In this document: in pieces, positions 15,976-22,084 of the stretch
How positions within the stretch are numbered: the stretch's first letter is position 1
How the letters are laid out: every line of letters begins with the position of its first letter
Assembly: GCA_046731855.1 (NCBI GenBank)
Contig: JBKPLX010000090.1
Coordinates: 1-22,084, forward strand
Direction: 5' to 3'
DNA length: 22,084 nt
Origin: Udaeobacter sp046731855
GTDB taxonomy: Bacteria > Verrucomicrobiota > Verrucomicrobiia > Chthoniobacterales > UBA10450
Notes under the pieces: model-generated
What the model was told of the DNA's origin: nothing
Seen by the model: the letters and a program-made list of their open reading frames with translations, nothing else
The model's database searches: none
Made by a program: the position numbers and the translations under genes

Positions 15976-16407
15976 TTACGCGCCGCCTTCCACCTGTCTC
16001 CGCGCAACCGGTCCAATATAGGGAATGTCCCAGCGAACACCGGTAAAGGCTTTTACGATCGTAATGATCATGATCACCAAAAACACGAGATGAACCAACG
16101 CGGCGACGATCGCCCAGAAAAATACCAGGATGCCGCCAATACCGGGAATCGCTCCGAATACCGCATGGACGACTGCTGACACAATGTTAAAGAGAAACCA
16201 CGCGCAACCAAAGATGATCGATTGCATCGCGTAAAAGCGCACGAAGGGGTCGTGCTTTTCGAGGATATAAAAAATGATGCCGCCGATCAATGGAATGCAA
16301 GCGATGGCTGCAGCCACATTGGAAGGCAAACCGGTCGATGTAGATTTTGCCGTCGTCCCGGGTTCAGGACTTGGAGGCGGAGGTTGAGTAGGCACTTCGT
16401 CTGGCAT
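15976..16407 (-). CDS. DUF4870-family small membrane protein
   Basis: This 143-residue protein has a Pro-rich, hydrophilic N-terminus (about 1-28) and three hydrophobic segments (about 30-50, 60-85, 92-118). The stretch YILEKHDPFVRFYAMQSI is typical of DUF4870 proteins, which are widespread small membrane proteins of unknown function. The C-terminus ends IPYIGPVARRQVEGGA, also family-like. It starts at ATG 16407, divergent from the pseudopilin gene. No function is known. Confidence 0.85.
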   Translation of the reverse strand: MPDEVPTQPPPPSPEPGTTAKSTSTGLPSNVAAAIACIPLIGGIIFYILEKHDPFVRFYAMQSIIFGCAWFLFNIVSAVVHAVFGAIPGIGGILVFFWAIVAALVHLVFLVIMIITIVKAFTGVRWDIPYIGPVARRQVEGGA

Positions 16408-16411
16408 GACC

Positions 16412-16442
16412 TACATACACGAACTGGAAAGTGTATTGTCAA
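16412..16442 (-). promoter_or_regulatory. Candidate promoter for the DUF4870 gene
   Basis: On the minus strand a perfect TTGACA occupies 16442-16437, followed after 17-19 bases by a weak -10 (TGTATG or TATGTA). Transcription would begin almost at the ATG, giving a leaderless or near-leaderless message. The -10 is poor, so this is tentative. Confidence 0.25.
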
Positions 16443-16517
16443 GCATCTTCCTTGTGCGCAGTTCTTTTCGCTTCCGCTCCCGGTTTACGACCAATAACAT
16501 GCGCTTTTCCAGAATCT

Positions 16518-17180
16518 ATGGACAAGCACCCCGGCGTCTCACATGCCTTCACGCTGATCGAGGTAATTGTTGTCCTGGCAATCATCGCAATTCTCATGTC
16601 GATGGTATATCCGATGTACACGAGCATTTCCGAGCGCGCAAAAGCGACAAAGGATTTGAGCAACCTGCGCCAGATCGGTATCGCAGCTCAGACTTATTTA
16701 AATGACAGCGACGGCGTGTTATTTACTGCAGGCGGGATTTGGATGAACCAGCTCCATCCGAAATACCTGGCCACCTGGAGGGTTTTTCAATCGCCATTCG
16801 ATAAGCGTGCCGCGGCGGAAGTCGATGCGAATGCGCCTATCAGTTACGGCTTGAACGGCAATACGAAAGGTGGAGGGTCTAGCGTCGCTGGTTTGTTAGT
16901 AAATAGGATCGCGAATCCCTCAGTGTTTATTATGTTTGCGCCCGCGCAAGCTCCGGGGACAGGAGTAGCGTTCGCTGGCACAACTGCCGCGGGTGTGACC
17001 GTTTATAAGAACACCAACCCTGCTGCTTCTGGCGGTACCCATAACAGCCGCAGGCAAATCAACGCGCTCTTTGCCGATTTACACGCTGAGACAATGCCTT
17101 GGTCGAAATTCATTCTGGACAACGATCCCAACGACCCTAGCGCCGCGCTCCGCTGGGATCCTTATCTCGGTTATCCGTGA
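16518..17180 (+). CDS. Type II secretion / type IV pilin-like pseudopilin
   Basis: From ATG 16518 the protein has 220 residues. It has a short leader (nine residues and Ala10), then FTLIEVIVVLAIIAIL, the prepilin cleavage and N-methylation helix, with the conserved Glu at position 5 of the mature chain. Ala instead of Gly precedes the cleavage site, common in Verrucomicrobia and Planctomycetes pseudopilins. After the helix come an NLRQIGIAAQTYLND segment and, near the C-terminus, HNSRRQINALFADLHAETM. That fits the H-X9-DG type of pseudopilin, although the Gly is Leu here. The frame is open upstream to 16431, but that part is not leader-like. Its TGA overlaps the aroB GTG by four bases. No other secretion or pilus genes are nearby. 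Confidence 0.85.
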   Translation: MDKHPGVSHAFTLIEVIVVLAIIAILMSMVYPMYTSISERAKATKDLSNLRQIGIAAQTYLNDSDGVLFTAGGIWMNQLHPKYLATWRVFQSPFDKRAAAEVDANAPISYGLNGNTKGGGSSVAGLLVNRIANPSVFIMFAPAQAPGTGVAFAGTTAAGVTVYKNTNPAASGGTHNSRRQINALFADLHAETMPWSKFILDNDPNDPSAALRWDPYLGYP

Positions 17181-18271
17181 TAGTGGTAAGAGCGTCATGC
17201 GCCGGCAGCTCGCGCTATCATGCGATCATTGGCTCGCGCTTGCTTGAAACGACCGGATCGAGAATCCCGAAAACGCTCCGCGGCCCGCAAGTCGCGATCA
17301 TTTCCGATAGGAATGTCGGCCCGCTCTTCGCTAGTCAAGTCAAACGAAGCTTAATATCGGGTGGTTTTAAGCCGATATTGATCACAGTTCCAGCAGGTGA
17401 GAAATCGAAGACACTTAAGCAAGCCGGAGCGATCTGCGAGCAGATGATTGCCGCCGGATTGGACCGTCAATCTTTCGTCATCGGTCTCGGGGGCGGCGTG
17501 ATCGGCGATATCTCCGGATTCGTCGCAGCCATTTATCACCGTGGCATTCCACATGTCCAGATTCCCACCACGTTGCTTGCGATGGTAGACAGCTCAATCG
17601 GCGGAAAGACCGGAGTGAACACCGCTGATGGAAAAAATTTGCTCGGTGCAGTGCACCAGCCATCGCTTGTGATTGATGATTTGGATGTTTTGAAAACGTT
17701 GCCTCGCCGCGAGTTCAATCAGGGATTCGCGGAAATCATCAAACACGCGATCATCGCGGATGCGAAAATGTTTGAGATGCTAAAAGTAGCGCGAGCCTCC
17801 GGCTTGCGACGCGCAAGCGAGACGCATGCGCTACAATGGCTGATCAGGCGCAACATCAGGATAAAATCACGAATTATCGGAACGGACGAGTACGATCGCA
17901 CCGGCAAACGTGCTCTTCTCAACTTCGGACACACCGTTGGTCACGCGATTGAGCGCGCCGGAAATTACCGGAAATTTCTTCACGGCGAAGCTCTTAGCCT
18001 GGGAATTGTCGCAGCGTGCACAATCTCAATTAAAAGAGCCGGGCTCTCGTCCAAGCAACGCGATGCAGTTGTCGGTTTGTTGCAGCGATTCGAGTTGCCT
18101 ACGCGTTTGCCGAAAAATTTTCCAAGGAACAAAATCGTAAACGCACTGAAGTTCGACAAGAAATTCGAAAGCGGAAAAATCCGCTTCGTTGTCACGCCGA
18201 GAATTGGCGAGGCCCATCTCACGAGCGATGTCACGCTTGAAGATATTCGCGACACGGTAGGCGTGCTGTAG
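17177..18271 (+). CDS. aroB: 3-dehydroquinate synthase AroB
   Basis: AroB converts DAHP to 3-dehydroquinate, the second step of the shikimate pathway for aromatic amino acids. It has 364 residues, the normal length. The NAD-binding glycine motif GLGGGVIGD is at about 103-111. PTTLLAMVDSSIGGKTGVN follows. Zinc ligands are Glu186 (AEIIKHA), His252 (NFGHTVGHA) and His269 (HGEAL), spaced as in known enzymes. The start is GTG 17177, overlapping the pseudopilin stop (GTGA), so the two genes are probably translationally coupled although their functions are unrelated. It is followed directly by a strong hairpin. Confidence 0.97.
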   Translation: MIVVRASCAGSSRYHAIIGSRLLETTGSRIPKTLRGPQVAIISDRNVGPLFASQVKRSLISGGFKPILITVPAGEKSKTLKQAGAICEQMIAAGLDRQSFVIGLGGGVIGDISGFVAAIYHRGIPHVQIPTTLLAMVDSSIGGKTGVNTADGKNLLGAVHQPSLVIDDLDVLKTLPRREFNQGFAEIIKHAIIADAKMFEMLKVARASGLRRASETHALQWLIRRNIRIKSRIIGTDEYDRTGKRALLNFGHTVGHAIERAGNYRKFLHGEALSLGIVAACTISIKRAGLSSKQRDAVVGLLQRFELPTRLPKNFPRNKIVNALKFDKKFESGKIRFVVTPRIGEAHLTSDVTLEDIRDTVGVL

Positions 18272-18320
18272 GGCGTCTTTGTCAGCCCCGAACCCTTTCG
18301 GGGTTCACAGAAACGCCCTA
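18269..18320. terminator. Nested hairpin after aroB, probable bidirectional terminator
   Basis: An outer stem pairs TAGGGCGTCTTTGT with ACAGAAACGCCCTA (12 of 14 positions), and an inner stem pairs CCCCGAA with TTCGGGG around a 4-base loop. It overlaps the aroB stop codon and lies 18 bases from the convergent amidase stop. There is no clear T run, so it may be a repeat element used as a terminator. Confidence 0.6.
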
Positions 18321-18338
18321 CAAAACCAGGCGATCAGG

Positions 18339-19616
18339 TCAGTCGCCTTTGCCGCGCACCTTTGAGTAATATTCGACTAATCCATCCACCACACTGTCAA
18401 CGTACTCGCGGAAAATACTTTTGTGTTTGATTCCGTTGATGTTGCGGGTTCCTTCGTAATCACCGGCCTGAATTCGGGCAAAGGCGTCTTTACTGTTCAT
18501 CACATAGGGTTCGCAATAAACCACGGGACAGCGATAGAGCCGTGTAGCTAGCAAATTGCGCGCATAGACGTAATCGCTGGTGCCGACTTTAGTTGTGCTG
18601 TTCGTCGTGGGATACTGGTATGGGGGCAGTTGAGTTTCCCGGGCCATTGTGCCGGCAATTGTGTCCGCCAGTGGTAATTCCTCGTCGTAAGCGCGGCTGA
18701 GAAGTCGCCGAATCATTTCGAAACGTTCGTCGTCGAATTCAAGCTCCTGCTGCAGATAGGAACCGTTTACCAAAAGGTGAAGATGGTTGATGTCGGGCAA
18801 CATAGGATTATTTGGATCGCCCCAGCCTTCGGCATTAAAATGCAGGCAAAGGACGAGATCGGGATGCAACTTGAAGTTTACCAGCGCCGCTCGACGGCGT
18901 ATCTCGCTGTAACGGTAAAATAAAATTTCGCTTTGCCAGCGAATCGTTTGCTCTTTCTCCGGATCATTTGGGTCGAGGACATCGGCACGGGGCTGCGGCA
19001 CGCCGTTTCTAATCAGAATGTTCCTAGCGAGCTCGCGAAAATCATTGGGACGCTTTGCCGTGACCGGTTCGCTGCTATTTCGGACAAAAAAAACTTTTGC
19101 GCCTAAATCGCGCAATCGCGGAGCGAGCAGCTGAGCGACTTTCAAAGTCAGATCCCCTTCCTGCACTGGTTGAGCGTTACCGGCTTGAAACCAGCGCTCT
19201 TCCATCCTTGCCCATTCGCCGCCCAGATGCCCTGGGTCGAGTGCAATTCGGAGGCCTGAGAGCGGTTTGTTCGCCTTCGCGGGCGGCAAGAACTTGGCGG
19301 GATGCCAAAGGCGCGGCACCGGATTGCGCGAAGCGTCATTCCCTGCGAACCGCAAAGTGAAAAAGCTTTGCGACTGGCGGTTCATCAGGATCCGCGCTGA
19401 ATCAGTGTTTACTTCAATTAAATCCGGAGCGAATCCGTGTGTGCAATAGACGTCGTAAATCAAATGCGCGAATTCATCGCGCGTGATTGTCTCCTGATAG
19501 TGTTCCAGGACGCTCCATTTCGGCTTACTTCCAAGGACACCGATGTTGTCTGCTGCGCGATTGGGAAGCGCCAGGCTCAAAAAGCAAAACGTCAGCAGGG
19601 CGGCGCGCTTCATCAT
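18339..19616 (-). CDS. Exported N-acetylmuramoyl-L-alanine amidase (Amidase_3)
   Basis: This is a zinc amidase that cuts the bond between muramic acid and the peptide stem of peptidoglycan. From ATG 19616 it has 425 residues; ATG 19613 and TTG 19625 are alternatives. A signal peptide covers about residues 1-21. Residues about 22-115 form an unrecognised N-terminal region. The catalytic domain follows: LRIALDPGHLGG with His130, EGDLTL with Glu153, LVLCLHFNAEG with His259, and VVYCEPYVMNS with the catalytic Glu369. All four key residues are present. Compared with AmiC-type domains of about 180 residues, this one is enlarged to about 300: an insert of about 45 residues lies before the third ligand and a longer one after it. 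It is convergent with aroB and divergent from the YmdB-like gene. Confidence 0.85.
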   Translation of the reverse strand: MMKRAALLTFCFLSLALPNRAADNIGVLGSKPKWSVLEHYQETITRDEFAHLIYDVYCTHGFAPDLIEVNTDSARILMNRQSQSFFTLRFAGNDASRNPVPRLWHPAKFLPPAKANKPLSGLRIALDPGHLGGEWARMEERWFQAGNAQPVQEGDLTLKVAQLLAPRLRDLGAKVFFVRNSSEPVTAKRPNDFRELARNILIRNGVPQPRADVLDPNDPEKEQTIRWQSEILFYRYSEIRRRAALVNFKLHPDLVLCLHFNAEGWGDPNNPMLPDINHLHLLVNGSYLQQELEFDDERFEMIRRLLSRAYDEELPLADTIAGTMARETQLPPYQYPTTNSTTKVGTSDYVYARNLLATRLYRCPVVYCEPYVMNSKDAFARIQAGDYEGTRNINGIKHKSIFREYVDSVVDGLVEYYSKVRGKGD

Positions 19617-19638
19617 CTCACGCAATAGAGCATTGATG

Positions 19639-19654
19639 GTGGGATTTTTCCCAC
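19639..19654. other. Short perfect hairpin upstream of the amidase gene
   Basis: GTGGGA and TCCCAC flank four Ts, 22 bases upstream of the amidase ATG. It could lie in the amidase leader, or be the edge of the neighbouring repeat. No function can be assigned. Confidence 0.3.
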
Positions 19655-19655
19655 T

Positions 19656-19752
19656 GTCGTCCTAAGCAAAGCGAAGGACCTCACATGGCCGGTTGATCAC
19701 ACAAAGTCAGATGCGTGATACTTTCACTTTGTCGCATCTCCGCTGGGATGAC
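19656..19752. repeat. Diverged copy of the dispersed palindromic repeat
   Basis: The stretch begins GTCGTCCTAAGCAAAGCGAAGGACC and ends CTGGGATGAC, the same termini as the copies at 13864 and 15888 but more diverged. The middle holds a separate short stem (ACAAAGT 19701-19707 with ACTTTGT 19726-19732). It fills most of the divergent gap between the amidase and YmdB-like genes. Confidence 0.5.
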
Positions 19753-19782
19753 AATGCGCTTTAGCGTGTCTAGTATCGCAGA

Positions 19783-20637
19783 ATGCTAACGGTCCTTATC
19801 CTCGGCGACATCGTTGGTGAGCCGGGACGTACAGCTGTGATCGCGAGGTTGCCGGAACTGAAAGAAAGGCACGCCGTGGATTTCATCATCGTTAACGGTG
19901 AGAATGCGGCAGGTGGTCGCGGTATAACCGGAAGAATCACCATTGATCTCTTGCGCGCCGGCGTTTCAGTCATCACGACGGGCGACCACATTTGGGACCA
20001 GAAAGAAATTCTTGCGTTTATCGACACGGAGCCGCGTTTGTTGCGTCCTCTGAATTATCCTGATGGCGCGCCAGGGAGTGGCTCGATCGTCCTGGAAACA
20101 GCCAAGGGAAAAATCGGTGTCATCAACGTGCAAGCGCGCACGTTTATGCAGCCGATTTTGGAAAACCCGTTTCACTCGGTCGATGCAGCGGTGAAGAAGA
20201 TGCGCAAGGAGACGGCAAACATTATCGTGGACGTACACGGAGAAACTACGAGTGAGAAAATTGCGTTGGGCCGGTTCCTCGACGGAAAGGTTTCTGCCGT
20301 CATTGGAACTCACACCCACGTTCAGACCGCCGACGAGCAAATCTTTCCAGGCGGCACAGCTTTTTTGTGCGACGCGGGCATGTGCGGTCCGGTAAATTCC
20401 ATCCTGGGGCGCGCCATTGATCCAATCATGAATCGGTTCATCTCGAACCTGCCGGCATCGTTTCCGGTCGCAGGCGGTCAAGTGCGCCTGCATGGAGCGT
20501 TAATCGAAATCGACGAGAGCACCGGTCGCGCAGTGCGAATTACACGTGTGAATGAACCCGGGCTCAGTGTAACTGCGCCATCGGAGCCCGAACCAAAGAT
20601 CGACATTGAACAGACGCCATCCCCAGAGCAGACTTAA
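19783..20637 (+). CDS. ymdB: YmdB-like metallophosphoesterase (TIGR00282 type)
   Basis: This 284-residue two-metal phosphoesterase belongs to the YmdB family, whose Bacillus member hydrolyses 2',3'- and 3',5'-cyclic nucleotides. The metal-binding pattern is visible: ILGDIVG with Asp9, VNGENAAGG with Glu40 and Asn41, TTGDHIWD with His69, VDVHGE, and IGTHTHVQTAD with two His. The family normally reads GNH in the third motif; here the Asn is Asp68. A Pro/Glu-rich C-terminal tail of about 25 residues is extra. The start is ATG 19783, with no clear ribosome binding site. It is followed 69 bases later by a TPR gene on the same strand. Confidence 0.88.
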   Translation: MLTVLILGDIVGEPGRTAVIARLPELKERHAVDFIIVNGENAAGGRGITGRITIDLLRAGVSVITTGDHIWDQKEILAFIDTEPRLLRPLNYPDGAPGSGSIVLETAKGKIGVINVQARTFMQPILENPFHSVDAAVKKMRKETANIIVDVHGETTSEKIALGRFLDGKVSAVIGTHTHVQTADEQIFPGGTAFLCDAGMCGPVNSILGRAIDPIMNRFISNLPASFPVAGGQVRLHGALIEIDESTGRAVRITRVNEPGLSVTAPSEPEPKIDIEQTPSPEQT

Positions 20638-20706
20638 ATGAGTTGCACCAACTGTTCGGGATTTGAATCTCGAATTGTTTAGGAACATCAACGTCCAAAA
20701 GAAATT

Positions 20707-21348
20707 ATGAAAAAAACCTTTGTCTTTATTTTCGCCGCGGCCCTGGCGCTTTGTACTCCGCAGTTGTCCCACGCGCAAGCCACCAAAGATACGAAGGAAG
20801 CAAACAAGCTTGCCCGGGATGGCGCAGAGGCATCCAAGAATCAAGAGTGGGACAAAGCGATCGACTTGCTTCGCAAGGCGACGGCTCTCGACCACAAATA
20901 CGCGCCAAATCTCTCTGCGGTTTATCAACAGCGTGCATACGCCGCGGCGACGAACCAGCAATTTTCGGATGCCATCAACGACTATGGCGAAGCACTCAAG
21001 ATCAGCCCGGAAGACGCACGAATTTACGAACAGCGCGCAGCGGTCGAGATGAAAATGAACGATATGGACAAAGCGCTGGCCGACTATTCCGAGGCGATCA
21101 AGCTTAAGCCGAACGAAGTTCGGTACTACGGTTACCGCAGTTACATTTACGAGGTTAAGGGCGACATCAAAAATTCGATGGTTGACACCGACAAAGTGCT
21201 AAAACTTGATCCGAAAAATCAGGAAGCGATCAGCCGTAAAAAGCGCTTGGAAACGCTGCAATCCTTGAGAGCGACGCCGGTTCCTCCCCGGCCGGCGGCT
21301 TCAACGAAGACTTCCCCGGCGGCCGCGCACACGCCGCATAAGCCCTAA
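20707..21348 (+). CDS. Secreted tetratricopeptide-repeat protein
   Basis: This 213-residue protein has a signal peptide (basic MKK, hydrophobic to about residue 18, probable cleavage after Ser-His-Ala near 23). Residues about 28-185 form four or so 34-residue TPR units, shown by the repeated Asp-Lys-Ala and Pro positions, for example DKAIDLLRKATALD, DAINDYGEALKISP and KALADYSEAIKLKP. A Pro/Ala/Ser/Thr-rich tail ends the chain. TPR proteins bind partner proteins, and here that would be in the periplasm. There is no enzymatic motif. It follows the YmdB-like gene on the same strand. Confidence 0.85.
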   Translation: MKKTFVFIFAAALALCTPQLSHAQATKDTKEANKLARDGAEASKNQEWDKAIDLLRKATALDHKYAPNLSAVYQQRAYAAATNQQFSDAINDYGEALKISPEDARIYEQRAAVEMKMNDMDKALADYSEAIKLKPNEVRYYGYRSYIYEVKGDIKNSMVDTDKVLKLDPKNQEAISRKKRLETLQSLRATPVPPRPAASTKTSPAAAHTPHKP

Positions 21349-21380
21349 TCTTAGTCAGCGGCACTCATGCAATTCGTGCC

Positions 21381-21402
21381 AACGTGTTGGGGACAACACG
21401 TT
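21381..21402. terminator. Hairpin between the convergent TPR and infC genes
   Basis: AACGTGTT and AACACGTT form a perfect 8-base stem around a 6-base loop in the 153-base gap between the two convergent genes. It is placed as a terminator would be, but lacks a T run. I see nothing else in the gap. Confidence 0.4.
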
Positions 21403-21501
21403 CCACCTGCGCTTTCAAACTGGATCGGCTCCTGAGAAAATGCCAGCTGGCTCGGACCGATGGCGAACAGGCCGCCGAAGGCGCAAGATAATCTTCGATG
21501 T

Positions 21502-22084
21502 TCAGGCGTCCGTCGGTGAAACAACGGCTTCCTGGTTTTCGGTTGGTTTTGCCGGCGCGGTGAACCGCCTTTTCCTCCGGTTGGCCGGCAGAGGCGCCAG
21601 GGTCATGGTGATATTGCGTCCGGCGATTTTTGGCTCCATTTCCACCTGCGACATTCCCGCGAGATCATCGCGAACTTTGTGCACCAGCTGCATGCCAAAT
21701 TCCTGGTGCGCCATTTCGCGGCCGCGAAATTGCAGTTGCACGCGCACCTTATTTCCCCGATCCAGGAATTCTTCGCCGTGCCGAATTTTCGTTAGATAAT
21801 CGTGATCGTCGATGTTAACGCGAAACTTGATTTCCTTCAGCTTCGAGCCGGAGGGCCTTTTATCCTTGGTATGCTTGGAGATATCGTACCGGAACTTTCC
21901 AAAGTCGATGATCTTGCAGACCGGCGGGGTGGCCGTTGGGGCGATCTCCACCAGATCGAGACCAAGACTTTGAGCTTTGCGCAAGGCGTCATTTAGCTTC
22001 ATGACGCCAAGCTGTTCGCCGGTAGACCCCATAATGACCCGGACTTCTCGGGCGCGGATCCGACCGTTTACACGAATTTGTGGT
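21502..22084 (-). CDS. infC: Translation initiation factor IF-3, start beyond right edge
   Basis: IF-3 binds the 30S subunit, keeps it apart from 50S and checks start-codon pairing. The frame is open to the right edge: upstream of the in-frame ATG at 22032 it still encodes PQIRVNGRIRAREVRVI, the conserved IF-3 N-terminal motif. The ATG is therefore internal and the gene is truncated by the window. GEQLGVMKLNDALRKAQ, VEIAPTATPPVCKIIDFGK and the C-domain IKFRVNIDDHDY and VQLQFRGREMAH all match IF-3. A tail of about 25 residues rich in Arg/Lys then Pro/Thr/Glu extends the C-terminus. The usual next genes rpmI and rplT do not follow; a convergent TPR gene lies there instead. Confidence 0.97.
   Translation of the reverse strand, partial: PQIRVNGRIRAREVRVIMGSTGEQLGVMKLNDALRKAQSLGLDLVEIAPTATPPVCKIIDFGKFRYDISKHTKDKRPSGSKLKEIKFRVNIDDHDYLTKIRHGEEFLDRGNKVRVQLQFRGREMAHQEFGMQLVHKVRDDLAGMSQVEMEPKIAGRNITMTLAPLPANRRKRRFTAPAKPTENQEAVVSPTDA

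Noticed and set aside
22030..22032. ATG at 22032 as the infC start
   Set aside because: The frame continues upstream to the window edge and encodes the conserved IF-3 N-terminal RVNGRIR motif.
1..22084. CRISPR array, tRNA, rRNA or phage/plasmid genes
   Set aside because: No regularly spaced direct repeats, tRNA-like cloverleaf, rRNA sequence or replication/integrase genes were seen on either strand by eye. A covariance-model scan would be decisive for small RNAs.

Overview
The window reads as a chromosomal stretch of a free-living, probably soil, bacterium of the Verrucomicrobia (Chthoniobacterales / Udaeobacter-like). This is an inference from how the proteins look: a three-gene sdhCAB operon with a b558-type cytochrome, an FTLIE-type pseudopilin, weak Shine-Dalgarno sites, frequent GTG/TTG starts, and a dispersed palindromic repeat of the GTCATTCCGAGCG type. 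No marker gene proves it. I see no rRNA, tRNA, CRISPR array, transposase or phage gene. Most of the window is ordinary core metabolism with an accessory peptide-related block.

Layout. 1-2266 (-): 5' part of ftsK (DNA translocase), running off the left edge. 2418-5808 (+): a small lipoprotein, a POT-family peptide transporter and a secreted DUF885 metallopeptidase, closely packed as a peptide-uptake group. 5849-8576 (-): a tight three-gene operon (beta-lactamase-fold serine hydrolase, M15-type peptidase, GCS2-like carboxylate-amine ligase). It is divergent from a class I amidotransferase / gamma-glutamyl hydrolase (C26) gene at 8621-9289 (+). None of these four proteins shows an export signal, so together they look like a cytoplasmic system for making and breaking amide or gamma-glutamyl bonds. 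9274-11028 (-): queD, a secreted lipocalin/DUF1579-like protein, and queE (the 7-deazaguanine/queuosine pathway). 11241-14719 (+): sdhC-sdhA-sdhB, complex II, with a palindromic repeat inserted between sdhA and sdhB. 14770-15897 (+): holA. 15976-16407 (-): a DUF4870 membrane protein. 16518-18271 (+): a pseudopilin overlapping aroB by 4 bases. 18339-19616 (-): an exported N-acetylmuramoyl-L-alanine amidase. 19783-21348 (+): a YmdB-type metallophosphoesterase and a secreted TPR protein. 21502-22084 (-): infC, whose start lies beyond the right edge.

The most interesting points are: (a) the cytoplasmic ligase/peptidase/hydrolase cluster, in which the M15 protein has Asn where the family has a zinc-binding Asp; (b) the repeat inside the sdh operon, which separates a strong ribosome binding site from sdhB but leaves a 35-codon open frame joining sdhA to sdhB; and (c) copies of the same repeat that supply the holA stop codon and the last residues of the C26 protein.

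All calls rest on reading the sequence and remembered family motifs. No database search was possible.
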